A DNA stretch of 31,214 nt from a virus: positions 1-31,214 of IMG/VR virus record IMGVR_UViG_3300043772_000468; one strand, 5' to 3'. The translations under genes and the position numbers were made by a program. Shown piece after piece: positions 15,096 to 21,308 of this stretch (the stretch's first letter is position 1; each line of letters starts with the position of its first letter). Below the pieces are notes generated by a model. It saw nothing but the letters and a program-made list of their open reading frames with translations, had not been told where the DNA came from and did not search any database.

Positions 15096-15415
15096 ATAGC
15101 CAACTGACCGGGCTATCACGCAAAAGTGGCGAAGCACAGATTACACGCAGCATCGAAGAACGCACTCGGAAAGTCTTGCGTGAGAATCGGCACAACCCGG
15201 CCCATGCACTTGCGCCATTGACCGATAAGAACCCTCCGCGCTATGTGCGTGGTGGTGCTGTCCTGATGCCTAAGTTAAAGGGCGCTGCTACGTCTGCCAA
15301 TGAAAGCATTTGGAACCGCGATACATATCGAACCGGTGACGGTGAAGTATTCCAGCAAATGCGACCCGGTGCTGAAGATGCTTTGAAATGCCAAAGCCGA
15401 GGGTTTGCCACATGA
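15092..15415 (+). CDS. Hypothetical protein (107 aa)
   Basis: Starts MNSQLTGLSRKSGEAQITRS at an ATGA overlap. Polar and basic, with many short low-complexity stretches (IEERTRKVLRENRHNPAHAL) and a motif-like middle (PPRYVRGGAVLMPKLKGAAT). No membrane segment, zinc motif or known domain. Its TGA overlaps the next start. Probably a DNA-associated early protein by context only. Confidence 0.65.
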   Translation: MNSQLTGLSRKSGEAQITRSIEERTRKVLRENRHNPAHALAPLTDKNPPRYVRGGAVLMPKLKGAATSANESIWNRDTYRTGDGEVFQQMRPGAEDALKCQSRGFAT

Positions 15416-15510
15416 TTATCTTATTTTGTGTGCTCTTGATTGCCTTGGCCTTGTGTCTTGGCGCGGGTTATGTGATGTATTTAGTTTTTAAGGATGACTG
15501 CAATGACTAA
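15412..15510 (+). CDS. Single-span membrane microprotein (32 aa)
   Basis: ATG 15412 overlaps the previous stop. The 32 residues are one transmembrane helix (MIILFCVLLIALALCLGAGY then VMYLVF) with a short acidic C-terminus (KDDCND) and three cysteines. It resembles the other tiny hydrophobic genes in this genome (4748, 6795) in being short and chained. Its 3' end overlaps the following proline-rich gene by eight bases. Role unknown; membrane association is the only supported statement. Confidence 0.6.
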   Translation: MIILFCVLLIALALCLGAGYVMYLVFKDDCND

Positions 15511-15601
15511 CTGGCCCTTCCCCCTGACGCTGCCCGTGAAGCAGCCAAACGCACCGCTGCCTAAGTTCAACCCAAATAACTTTGAGGACGCACCGCTATG
15601 A
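15503..15601 (+). CDS. Proline-rich microprotein (32 aa)
   Basis: A 32-codon frame, MTNWPFPLTLPVKQPNAPLP then KFNPNNFEDAPL, with nine prolines in the middle. It overlaps the preceding microprotein and ends in an ATGA overlap with the next gene, which supports real translation. A flexible proline-rich linker-type peptide; no function is apparent. Confidence 0.55.
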   Translation: MTNWPFPLTLPVKQPNAPLPKFNPNNFEDAPL

Positions 15602-15966
15602 CTAAAGATGAAGCACTGAAGTTGGCGCGTGAAGCGATATATAGCCTAGGTGGTGTAGGCAATGTAATTGCATGGGAAAAACAATGGGAATTTTGCCACG
15701 AAGCCCTCACTGCAATCGAAAGGGTCTTAAAGCAACCAGAGCAGGAGCCTGTAGGTCATCTTTACACCATCGCAGGCGTACAGCACTGCACGATTGAGCG
15801 AGTGCTTCCCGATGGGCCACTCTACACATCACCACCAGCACGCAAGTGGGTGGGGCTGACGGATGAACAGTACATCCAAATAGCAGATACAACTTTCCAT
15901 GCTGGCCTTGGGATAGTTGCATTTTCCAAAGCCATTGAAGCCAAACTGAAGGAGAAGAACACATGA
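15598..15966 (+). CDS. Modular phage protein, full-length version (122 aa)
   Basis: Carries all three modules seen shuffled in its neighbours: N-terminal MTKDEALKLAREAIYSL, a central ERVLKQPEQEPVGHLY with PLYTSPPARKWVGLTD, and C-terminal IEAKLKEKNT. Proteins of the type N-helix, QPEQEPV, PPxREWVGLTDEE, IEAKLKEK are common in phages of Betaproteobacteria; their function is unknown to me. ATG 15598 is in an ATGA overlap with the proline-rich gene and its own stop overlaps the next start. The repeated DNA at both ends of the gene probably allows recombination with adjacent copies. Confidence 0.75.
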   Translation: MTKDEALKLAREAIYSLGGVGNVIAWEKQWEFCHEALTAIERVLKQPEQEPVGHLYTIAGVQHCTIERVLPDGPLYTSPPARKWVGLTDEQYIQIADTTFHAGLGIVAFSKAIEAKLKEKNT

Positions 15967-16205
15967 GCAAGCCGTGTGAATACTGTGGATGTGATTTGCC
16001 AGTAGGTGTTGACAAGAAAACTAGGCAAGTCAGGTCACATCATTTTGATATTTGTACCGCTAGACCGAAGAAAGATGGCTATGAAGCTGGCAAGCGCGAG
16101 TGGGTGGGGCTGACTGATGATGAGCGTCGAGTATGTACGCAGTCGCCGTTCACAGCGGAAAACTATCGAGACATTGAAGCCAAATTGAAGGAGAAGAACA
16201 CATGA
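15963..16205 (+). CDS. Zinc-finger-like protein fused to WVGLTD/IEAKLKEK module (80 aa)
   Basis: The start (MSKPCEYCGCDLPVGVDKKT) has C-x2-C-x-C and later HH and C (SHHFDIC), giving a plausible small zinc site with histidines, as in zinc-ribbon-like modules of phage proteins. The second half (KREWVGLTDDERR ... RDIEAKLKEKNT) is the shared C-terminal module. The gene looks like a recombinant of an unrelated N-terminus with the repeated end. ATG 15963 overlaps the previous stop (ATGA), and its own stop overlaps the next ATG. Confidence 0.7.
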   Translation: MSKPCEYCGCDLPVGVDKKTRQVRSHHFDICTARPKKDGYEAGKREWVGLTDDERRVCTQSPFTAENYRDIEAKLKEKNT

Positions 16206-16414
16206 CTAAAGATGAAGCACTGAAGCTGGCGCTTGAGGTATTCTCGCAATATGCTCGATCAGACCAGACTTACGCGGCCATCACCGCAATCAAAGCCGCC
16301 CTATCGCAACCAGAGCAGGAGCCTGTTAATGACTGTGCGCCGAATCATTTTTGCAACGGAACATTCGTGCATAAGCCGACTAATGAACTTTGCAATAAAT
16401 GCGGAAAGGAGTAA
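16202..16414 (+). CDS. Modular phage protein, N-terminal version with C-terminal Cys pairs (70 aa)
   Basis: Starts MTKDEALKLALEVFSQYARS and continues TAIKAALSQPEQEPV like the 122-residue neighbour, then diverges into NDCAPNHFCNGTFVHK and ELCNKCGKE. The WVGLTD and IEAKLKEK modules are absent, so it is either a truncated paralogue or a distinct protein with a possible zinc-binding end. The stop is followed by a three-base gap and an AGGAGTAAGGA ribosome site for the next gene. Confidence 0.7.
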   Translation: MTKDEALKLALEVFSQYARSDQTYAAITAIKAALSQPEQEPVNDCAPNHFCNGTFVHKPTNELCNKCGKE

Positions 16415-16417
16415 GGA

Positions 16418-16738
16418 ATGAAAACAGTACGCGAAGCAGCGCACGCACTATGTGACCGCTGGGACACGATGGAGTGGAAAGATGCAGAGCACACATCGGT
16501 GTTTGTGCATGAATTGAGAACTGCCCTAGCGCAACCAGAGCCATTTACCCCGGATTGGGCATCGTACAGGCAAGGAAAAGAAGATGGACAGCGCGAGTGG
16601 GTGGGGTTGACTGATGATGATATTTTTAAGGCCATTCTCCCTTTGTGTGATACGCCAAAACTCGCTCAGTCGGTGATTGACATGAGCATGGATGAGTACC
16701 GAGCCATTGAAGCCAAACTGAAGGAGAAAAACACATGA
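16418..16738 (+). CDS. Modular phage protein with new N-terminus (106 aa)
   Basis: The N-terminus (MKTVREAAHALCDRWDTMEW) is unrelated to MTKDEAL, but the middle has HELRTALAQPEPFTPDW and REWVGLTDDDIF and the end is the shared IEAKLKEKNT. Again a mosaic. AGGAGTAAGGA precedes ATG 16418. The 3' end is a copy of the ATTGAAGCC repeat and overlaps the next start. Helical and soluble by inspection; function unknown. Confidence 0.72.
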   Translation: MKTVREAAHALCDRWDTMEWKDAEHTSVFVHELRTALAQPEPFTPDWASYRQGKEDGQREWVGLTDDDIFKAILPLCDTPKLAQSVIDMSMDEYRAIEAKLKEKNT

Positions 16739-16983
16739 CTAAAGACGAAGCGTGGTTGAAGCACGCAAGTGAAGCGGGAATTTACGGGTCGCTTCACAAA
16801 GAAGCATTTGACGCAGGCTATGACGCTGCAAGCGTTGGGTTATCGCTATCTTATTTAGCTGAGCGCAACTTCTGCCCACGTTGCGGTAAGCGGCTTATGA
16901 GTGCGCTTGGCCCGGTAAGTCTTCACACTTGCTGCCCACCACAAGGACGGACATTCGACGACTACGGGAACAAACTGCCATGA
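16735..16983 (+). CDS. Zinc-ribbon-like small protein (82 aa)
   Basis: Begins MTKDEAWLKHASEAGIYGSL, sharing only the first residues with the MTKDEAL paralogues, then EAFDAGYDAASVGLSLSYLA and a metal-binding-looking CPRCGKRL ... HTCCPP. The C-x2-C plus HxxCC arrangement fits one zinc site. The stop overlaps the next ATG. The role, possibly nucleic-acid or protein binding, is inferred from the zinc motif only. Confidence 0.68.
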   Translation: MTKDEAWLKHASEAGIYGSLHKEAFDAGYDAASVGLSLSYLAERNFCPRCGKRLMSALGPVSLHTCCPPQGRTFDDYGNKLP

Positions 16984-17213
16984 CTTGCCCACCATGCAAT
17001 CACAAGTGTGACCAGGGTAAAACTTGCACACACACAATCAATACTGACCAAACCGTAGCAGTAAGCACAGATGTGTATTGGTTACCGATCAGTGTCAACA
17101 CGCCCCGAAACGTCAAGCTGCAACTGCTTAGTGCTGGTGGTGTTGCCACTTACAGCATCTATCAAGGTGAACAGTTTTGGACGCATTGGCAGTCATTGCC
17201 CAAGAAACGATGA
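16980..17213 (+). CDS. Cysteine-rich N-terminus small protein (77 aa)
   Basis: ATG 16980 (ATGA overlap with the previous stop) gives MTCPPCNHKCDQGKTCTHTI; an earlier non-ATG start in the same frame would run through the neighbouring gene and is not favoured. The four cysteines and two histidines in 20 residues suggest a compact zinc site; the rest (VYWLPISVNTPRNVKLQLLS, GEQFWTHWQSLPKKR) looks beta-rich. In related phages short proteins ending in LPKK(R) or similar follow a similar NTPRGVKLQLL... pattern, to my recollection. Function unknown; ends in an ATGA overlap. Confidence 0.7.
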   Translation: MTCPPCNHKCDQGKTCTHTINTDQTVAVSTDVYWLPISVNTPRNVKLQLLSAGGVATYSIYQGEQFWTHWQSLPKKR

Positions 17214-17680
17214 AAACACAAACTTACTCGATGTGGGATGCCATGCTTGCCAGCCCCACAGAGCCGATGACTGAGAAGCAACGCAGACACCAGCTTACGC
17301 GAATGTGGAGTGGCCTGGCTGCACTTGAGACAGCCGCAGAGCCAACTCGTGATGATTGGGCGGTCTGTAGCGATGCGGTCAACCTGATGGAAACCTTGAT
17401 TGAACATGGTCACATTGAGGACAGCGACAACTTGGTATTTGATGCGTTGAAGGCGCTTGCAGAGGCCGGAGAGCGTAGCTTTGCGGGTAAACCAATCCGT
17501 TTAGACGGTGCAGGCATTCAGGCAGTCAGGGCCATTTTGGAAGACTATGCAATGGTGCTGGAAGCCTTGCCACATAGAACCATGATTCACTGTCACCGAC
17601 TGACCGAGAAACGTTTACACGCAATACTGGCGGGAAAGCCAAGACCCCACGATATTCAATTAACTAAGGCGACGACATGA
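17210..17680 (+). CDS. Conserved phage protein (156 aa)
   Basis: ATG 17210 (MKTQTYSMWDAMLASPTEPM) in an ATGA overlap is preferred to an in-frame upstream ATG 17177 inside the neighbour. Mostly helical: RMWSGLAALETAAEPTRDDW, SDAVNLMETLIEHGHIED, RLDGAGIQAVRAILEDYAMV and a late HCHRLTEKRLHAILAG. This layout is familiar from uncharacterised phage proteins of about this length. No catalytic motif recognised. It overlaps the DUF3310 gene by four bases. Confidence 0.78.
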   Translation: MKTQTYSMWDAMLASPTEPMTEKQRRHQLTRMWSGLAALETAAEPTRDDWAVCSDAVNLMETLIEHGHIEDSDNLVFDALKALAEAGERSFAGKPIRLDGAGIQAVRAILEDYAMVLEALPHRTMIHCHRLTEKRLHAILAGKPRPHDIQLTKATT

Positions 17681-17919
17681 GTGCAAATGAGATACAGGTC
17701 GGTGGCGACCATTACACCAGTAAGAAAGTGCAACCTTGGGAGGCAATGGAAGCATGGATGAGTCCAGAACAGTTTGAGGGCTTCTTGCGCGGCAACGTCA
17801 TCAAGTACATTGCCCGGTACAAGGACAAGGACGGACTGAAAGATGTGCAGAAAGCCCGGCACTATCTGGAGAAGCTGCTGGAGTGCTTGGAAGCCCGGTC
17901 AGGTCTTCGCAACGAGTAA
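17677..17919 (+). CDS. DUF3310 family protein
   Basis: The 80-residue sequence is the DUF3310 (PF11753) domain: IQVGGDHYTSKKVQPWEAME, EGFLRGNVIKYIARYKDKDG, then KARHYLEKLLECLEA. The GGDHY, GFxxGNxxKYxxRY, KAxxYL signatures are all present at normal length. The family is widespread in phages and often labelled nucleotide kinase, but this activity is not firmly established. ATG 17677 overlaps the previous stop (ATGA). It is the last gene of the rightward operon, and its 3' end overlaps the convergent holin-like gene by 21 bases with no obvious terminator. Confidence 0.93.
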   Translation: MSANEIQVGGDHYTSKKVQPWEAMEAWMSPEQFEGFLRGNVIKYIARYKDKDGLKDVQKARHYLEKLLECLEARSGLRNE

Positions 17920-18414
17920 TTCAGTCTTCATAGCCGATCCGTTTGTCGTGCCGTACCAGTAACTCAGTACAAGCATGGCAACGGCATCCATCAACCCCAG
18001 TACACGCCCAACGACCAACGGGTCTGTACCTTCAGGGTAGCCCTTAAATAGCACCATGCACTCGGTTCCGAGGGTGATTGATAGTAGGAGAAGGCTGAGC
18101 CAGAATAAAGGCTTCTGAGTGCCTCCTGACACGTTGGCGGTGCGTGCTGAGTCACGGTCTTTGAAGCTGAGTTCAGCGTACTTGAAGCCACGCTCTTTCT
18201 CGTTGTTCTGGTACTCCAGTTCAAGTTCACGCAGCTTGCCAATTTGATCTGGTGTCATCTGTCCAGTTAAGATAATATCGCTTATCTTATCTTTGGTGGC
18301 CTCGGACACACCCAACAATTCCCCGACTGAGGCTATGGCAACTGCACCCAACGGGCCAAAAAGTGCCGCCGCTACGGTTGGGGCCACTGATTTGAGGGTA
18401 GCCAACCAATCCAT
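17899..18414 (-). CDS. Holin-like membrane protein (GTA_holin_3TM type)
   Basis: A 171-residue protein with three hydrophobic segments: about 10-30 (VAPTVAAALFGPLGAVAIAS), 103-123 (LFWLSLLLLSITLGTECMVL) and 133-153 (LVVGRVLGLMDAVAMLVLSY), plus a charged helix between (KLRELELEYQNNEKERGFKY) and the typical YAELSFKDRDSARTANVSGG. This matches the 3TM holin family named for gene-transfer-agent release (PF11351), usually found near phage endolysins. It is the last gene of the late operon and its start overlaps the lysozyme stop (TAATG). A lysis or membrane role is likely; direct holin function has not been shown for all members. Confidence 0.78.
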   Translation of the reverse strand: MDWLATLKSVAPTVAAALFGPLGAVAIASVGELLGVSEATKDKISDIILTGQMTPDQIGKLRELELEYQNNEKERGFKYAELSFKDRDSARTANVSGGTQKPLFWLSLLLLSITLGTECMVLFKGYPEGTDPLVVGRVLGLMDAVAMLVLSYWYGTTNGSAMKTELLVAKT

Positions 18415-18839
18415 TATTGCCAGACCCCGGTTCGCATTTGTTTTGCCAAGCGCTCACACCGTTCTGGTGTCTGACTGTGCCACTTGCTCAGAATCATGTT
18501 CTCTGCGGCCTTGTCGTAGTTTCCACCCTGCACTAAGGCCAGTGTGTTTTTAAAGGCCAGTAAGCCTTCCACGCCCAATTGAAACGCCATGTTGATGAGG
18601 ACGTTGAGCCTGATCTGATCTAGGTCTTTCACCCAAGGCAGAGCCTTAAAGACTTCGGCGGTCTTGCGCTGGATGTCGTTGTTCAGGAGATAAGCCGATT
18701 CTTCTGGTGTAATGCCACCGTTACGCCGTTTGTCAATGAGCCTGCCCACACCGATAGTGAGATAGCCAAGGCTGTCAGGGTAAGCCGATAAGACTTCACC
18801 CTCATCACGCCTGAGTTGTTCGTTAAGGCTTGTAACCAT
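18414..18839 (-). CDS. Endolysin, T4-lysozyme-like (GH24)
   Basis: From ATG 18839 (MVTSLNEQLRRDEGEVLSAY) the 141-residue protein shows the GH24 catalytic pattern in register: E13 in RDEGEV, D22 in YPDSLGY and T28 in LTIGVGRL, equal to T4 Glu11, Asp20, Thr26. Later NVLINMAFQLGVEGLLAF and ending KQMRTGVWQ are typical phage lysozyme. It would hydrolyse peptidoglycan at the end of infection. An upstream TTG start would lie inside the preceding gene and is not favoured. No N-terminal signal-anchor, so export needs a holin. It overlaps the upstream membrane protein by 17 bases and the downstream one by one base. Confidence 0.95.
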   Translation of the reverse strand: MVTSLNEQLRRDEGEVLSAYPDSLGYLTIGVGRLIDKRRNGGITPEESAYLLNNDIQRKTAEVFKALPWVKDLDQIRLNVLINMAFQLGVEGLLAFKNTLALVQGGNYDKAAENMILSKWHSQTPERCERLAKQMRTGVWQ

Positions 18840-19071
18840 GATTCGTAGCCCATCCCAACACGATGTAACCAAGACCTACCATACCAGCCCAGATCAAACT
18901 AAGTAGGGTCTTCTCAATTACTTTCTTACGGAACTCAATCCGCTGCGCTTCCGCTTGAATTGCCAACTTGACCCATCGCTGTTCTTCCTCTGACAACCCT
19001 GCATCGGTACTTCTGATTCGAATAGCAGCCGCTATTTCAGCAGCCAATTCAGCACGTTCTTCTGGGGTCAT
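18823..19071 (-). CDS. Small membrane protein, holin candidate (82 aa)
   Basis: A charged helical N-terminal region (MTPEERAELAAEIAAAIRIR ... LSEEEQRWVKLAIQAEAQ) precedes a single membrane helix (about 56-74, LSLIWAGMVGLGYIVLGWA) and short tail NHGYKP. Proteins of this shape lie directly before lysozyme genes in many phages. It could be the holin, or an antiholin or accessory protein beside the three-span protein further downstream. It overlaps the lysozyme start by 17 bases. No strong ribosome site precedes ATG 19071. Confidence 0.7.
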   Translation of the reverse strand: MTPEERAELAAEIAAAIRIRSTDAGLSEEEQRWVKLAIQAEAQRIEFRKKVIEKTLLSLIWAGMVGLGYIVLGWATNHGYKP

Positions 19072-19109
19072 GATATGGGTTAGTTAGTGATTTTTTACAT
19101 TTTAGACTA

Positions 19110-21308
19110 TTACGGGGCAAGGGCGTTCTGGCTTTGTACTGGTTCTGCTCGACGGGACATTTCAGCGCCAAGTGCTCGCGTTGCACCTAGTCCAAGAGCC
19201 GTTCCAGCGCCGGGCTTGGCAAGACTGCGTGAGGCTTGTAATTTCATTGCAGCTTCAATTTGATTGGCTGCTACGGCTGGATTTGTTAATTCACGCGCCA
19301 GTTCTAACGCAATTTTATCGTCCATACGCAAAGCTAATTTTTTCACTACGTTGTTAAATAACGTTATCGGTACAGACAGAAAACTTGGGAGAGGTACGCC
19401 AATTTCTTGTCCAGCTTTGGTGGCAAGATTACTCATATCCGCACCTTTACTTGCGCCAAATTTTACCAATCTATCGTACTCACCTTCACGCAATAAATCC
19501 TGACGCACCGCATTGACATGAGACAACTGCTCCGGAGTCATGCTCTGAGTTAATTCACCAATCCGTTTTTCAATTGCAAGCGCATTAGTTCCTGCTGGCA
19601 ACGGCGCACCCAATTTATTCCCGCTTGCTTTAGCCAATTCATCAATTTTGGCAAGACGTGCTGCGTCTTTTGCAACCACGCCAACACGATTTGTCAGATT
19701 CATGCCTGCATCGTCAAGAATTTTTAACGGTTCAGCGTATTTTTTCATAAACGCAGCGTGTGCTTCTGGCGTTACTTTACCCACGCTATCCGTGACTTCA
19801 CGGCGGTATAAGTCTTCAATACCTGTTCGTGCAATCTTCATTGCATCTGGATTTTTATCAAACAAACGCAAAAAGTCTTTGGCTTCACTTTCACCTTTAG
19901 GCTGAAAATATTTGCTGACTACATCTTCTGGTTTAATTTTGGTTTCTTGCAAACTGGTTTGCTTAAATAAGTTGGCGTTTATGCCTTCTTTAAACCTAGG
20001 CGCATATTGTGTGCGGTATGCGTCCAACGCGCCTTTGTACAAGGTTTTAGCGTCTTCAGGCAGTACCGTACTGGATTTAACTGCGTCATCAATTGCAGCG
20101 TGCAATTGCTTTAAGTTTCTTAAAGTGGTCGCTGCCATGGGTGCGTTGCTAGTTGAAGCTGCGGCAATGTCTGCATTGATAGCTTTACGCACATCATCCA
20201 ACTGTTGCAGCGTAGCTTCTGGCGTTGCTAACTCAGGCGTAGAGGTTTTTGCAGTTTTAAAACCTTGTTTTCCAATAGATACTGTTTGCGCTTCAGGGAT
20301 GGAGGGGACAAAACCTCGCAATTTACGCACAGTATCCGGGGCAGTTTCAGTGGCAAAACTGGACAATTTACGCTCAAGAATACGTTCTGCTTCATTAACA
20401 ACTTTGGACACGTCAATTTTTGCGTTGCCTGCGGCTTCAAAAGCGGCGTCATAAGCAGGTTGCACAACGTTAGTTTTGACGGCTCTTTGTTCGGCCTTCG
20501 CTGCGTCAATTAAAGTGCTGCCCACTTCACCTGGAGTGACGTTGACTAAACCACGATCAATTTTGTCTTGAATGCGTTGTTTGGAAGCATCAAATTTAGC
20601 GGTTGCACGCACCTCTTGCGCTTGACGCGCTGCAACATTTTGCGCTTCTTTTGACCCGTATATGTCAGCCGTTCCCGGCACTTGACGCGCTCGAGATTGC
20701 AACACCGACAGACCCACACTACCAACAGGTGCGGCTGCTTCACCAGCGGTGGGGGATGTGCCTGGCACAATCTGAACACGACCACGCAAGGCGTTAACAA
20801 TATCATCACCCTTATCCCCAACGGCTTTAAGGTATTGGTCTAATTTAATATTTTTAATCTTGCTTGCATACTCAGCACCTTTGGCTATAACGGGGCCTAT
20901 TACCCGCTGACCCACAGCCTCCATAGTTGCGCCTTCTAATACGTCTTTAGCGCCACCAGTCAATGCTTGACCAAAACTTTCAGGGGGTTTCCGATAACCC
21001 ATTGCTTGTTCAACTACATCCAGACCACCTTTAGCCAAACCATACCCAAGCCCTGCACCGCCGACCGTACCTAATGGGCCTAGTGCCGTGCCAAGGACAG
21101 CGCCACCCGCACCACCTAATGCCTCAACTGTGGGGCGTATGCCTTCAATAATTCTTCGACCAACGGGCACGCCGCTAGATGGTGCTGCGGGGGCTGCGCC
21201 AAAGGTTTGAGCTGCAAACGATTCTATTTGAGTAGGCGTTGCATCATCAGGCCCTTCAAAAACATGAACTGCACCATCAGGGCCTTGAACACGGTATTTG
21301 GTAGCCAT
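19110..21308 (-). CDS. Large internal/ejection-type virion protein (732 aa)
   Basis: Begins with a short domain MATKYRVQGPDGAVHVFEGP followed by DDATPTQIESFAAQTFG, a start common on large internal virion proteins of podovirus-like phages, then a glycine/alanine-rich hydrophobic stretch (about 62-95, GGAGGAVLGTALGPLGTVGG), and a long mostly helical body with LRKL, QQLDDVRKAINADIAAA and similar. Size, hydrophobic glycine-zipper and position as third of three consecutive ejection-like genes suggest the P22 gp16-type role (DNA ejection, membrane channel). No lytic transglycosylase motif was recognised. GAGGG seven bases before ATG 21308. Function is inferred by composition and order. Confidence 0.72.
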   Translation of the reverse strand: MATKYRVQGPDGAVHVFEGPDDATPTQIESFAAQTFGAAPAAPSSGVPVGRRIIEGIRPTVEALGGAGGAVLGTALGPLGTVGGAGLGYGLAKGGLDVVEQAMGYRKPPESFGQALTGGAKDVLEGATMEAVGQRVIGPVIAKGAEYASKIKNIKLDQYLKAVGDKGDDIVNALRGRVQIVPGTSPTAGEAAAPVGSVGLSVLQSRARQVPGTADIYGSKEAQNVAARQAQEVRATAKFDASKQRIQDKIDRGLVNVTPGEVGSTLIDAAKAEQRAVKTNVVQPAYDAAFEAAGNAKIDVSKVVNEAERILERKLSSFATETAPDTVRKLRGFVPSIPEAQTVSIGKQGFKTAKTSTPELATPEATLQQLDDVRKAINADIAAASTSNAPMAATTLRNLKQLHAAIDDAVKSSTVLPEDAKTLYKGALDAYRTQYAPRFKEGINANLFKQTSLQETKIKPEDVVSKYFQPKGESEAKDFLRLFDKNPDAMKIARTGIEDLYRREVTDSVGKVTPEAHAAFMKKYAEPLKILDDAGMNLTNRVGVVAKDAARLAKIDELAKASGNKLGAPLPAGTNALAIEKRIGELTQSMTPEQLSHVNAVRQDLLREGEYDRLVKFGASKGADMSNLATKAGQEIGVPLPSFLSVPITLFNNVVKKLALRMDDKIALELARELTNPAVAANQIEAAMKLQASRSLAKPGAGTALGLGATRALGAEMSRRAEPVQSQNALAP

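Larger units (their letters stand above)
15598..16751 (+). repeat. Repeated gene-end modules in tandem small genes
   Basis: Near-identical DNA recurs: ATGACTAAAGATGAAGC at 15598, 16202 and, slightly changed, 16735; CAACCAGAGCAGGAGCCTGT at 15733-15752 and 16307-16326; a CGCGAGTGGGTGGGG-type block near 15840, 16097 and 16590; and ATTGAAGCC followed by AA(A/T)TGAAGGAGAA at 15934-15966, 16173-16205 and 16706-16738. These are paralogous modules arranged in different combinations, not a simple tandem array, and imply repeated duplication and recombination. Confidence 0.8.

Noticed and set aside
16929-16979. Upstream non-ATG start for the cysteine-rich 77-residue protein
   Set aside because: It would overlap the preceding gene by 55 bases, whereas ATG 16980 gives the usual ATGA overlap.
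17177-17209. Upstream ATG for the 156-residue protein
   Set aside because: The extension lies wholly inside the preceding gene in another frame, while ATG 17210 forms the ATGA overlap used throughout this operon.
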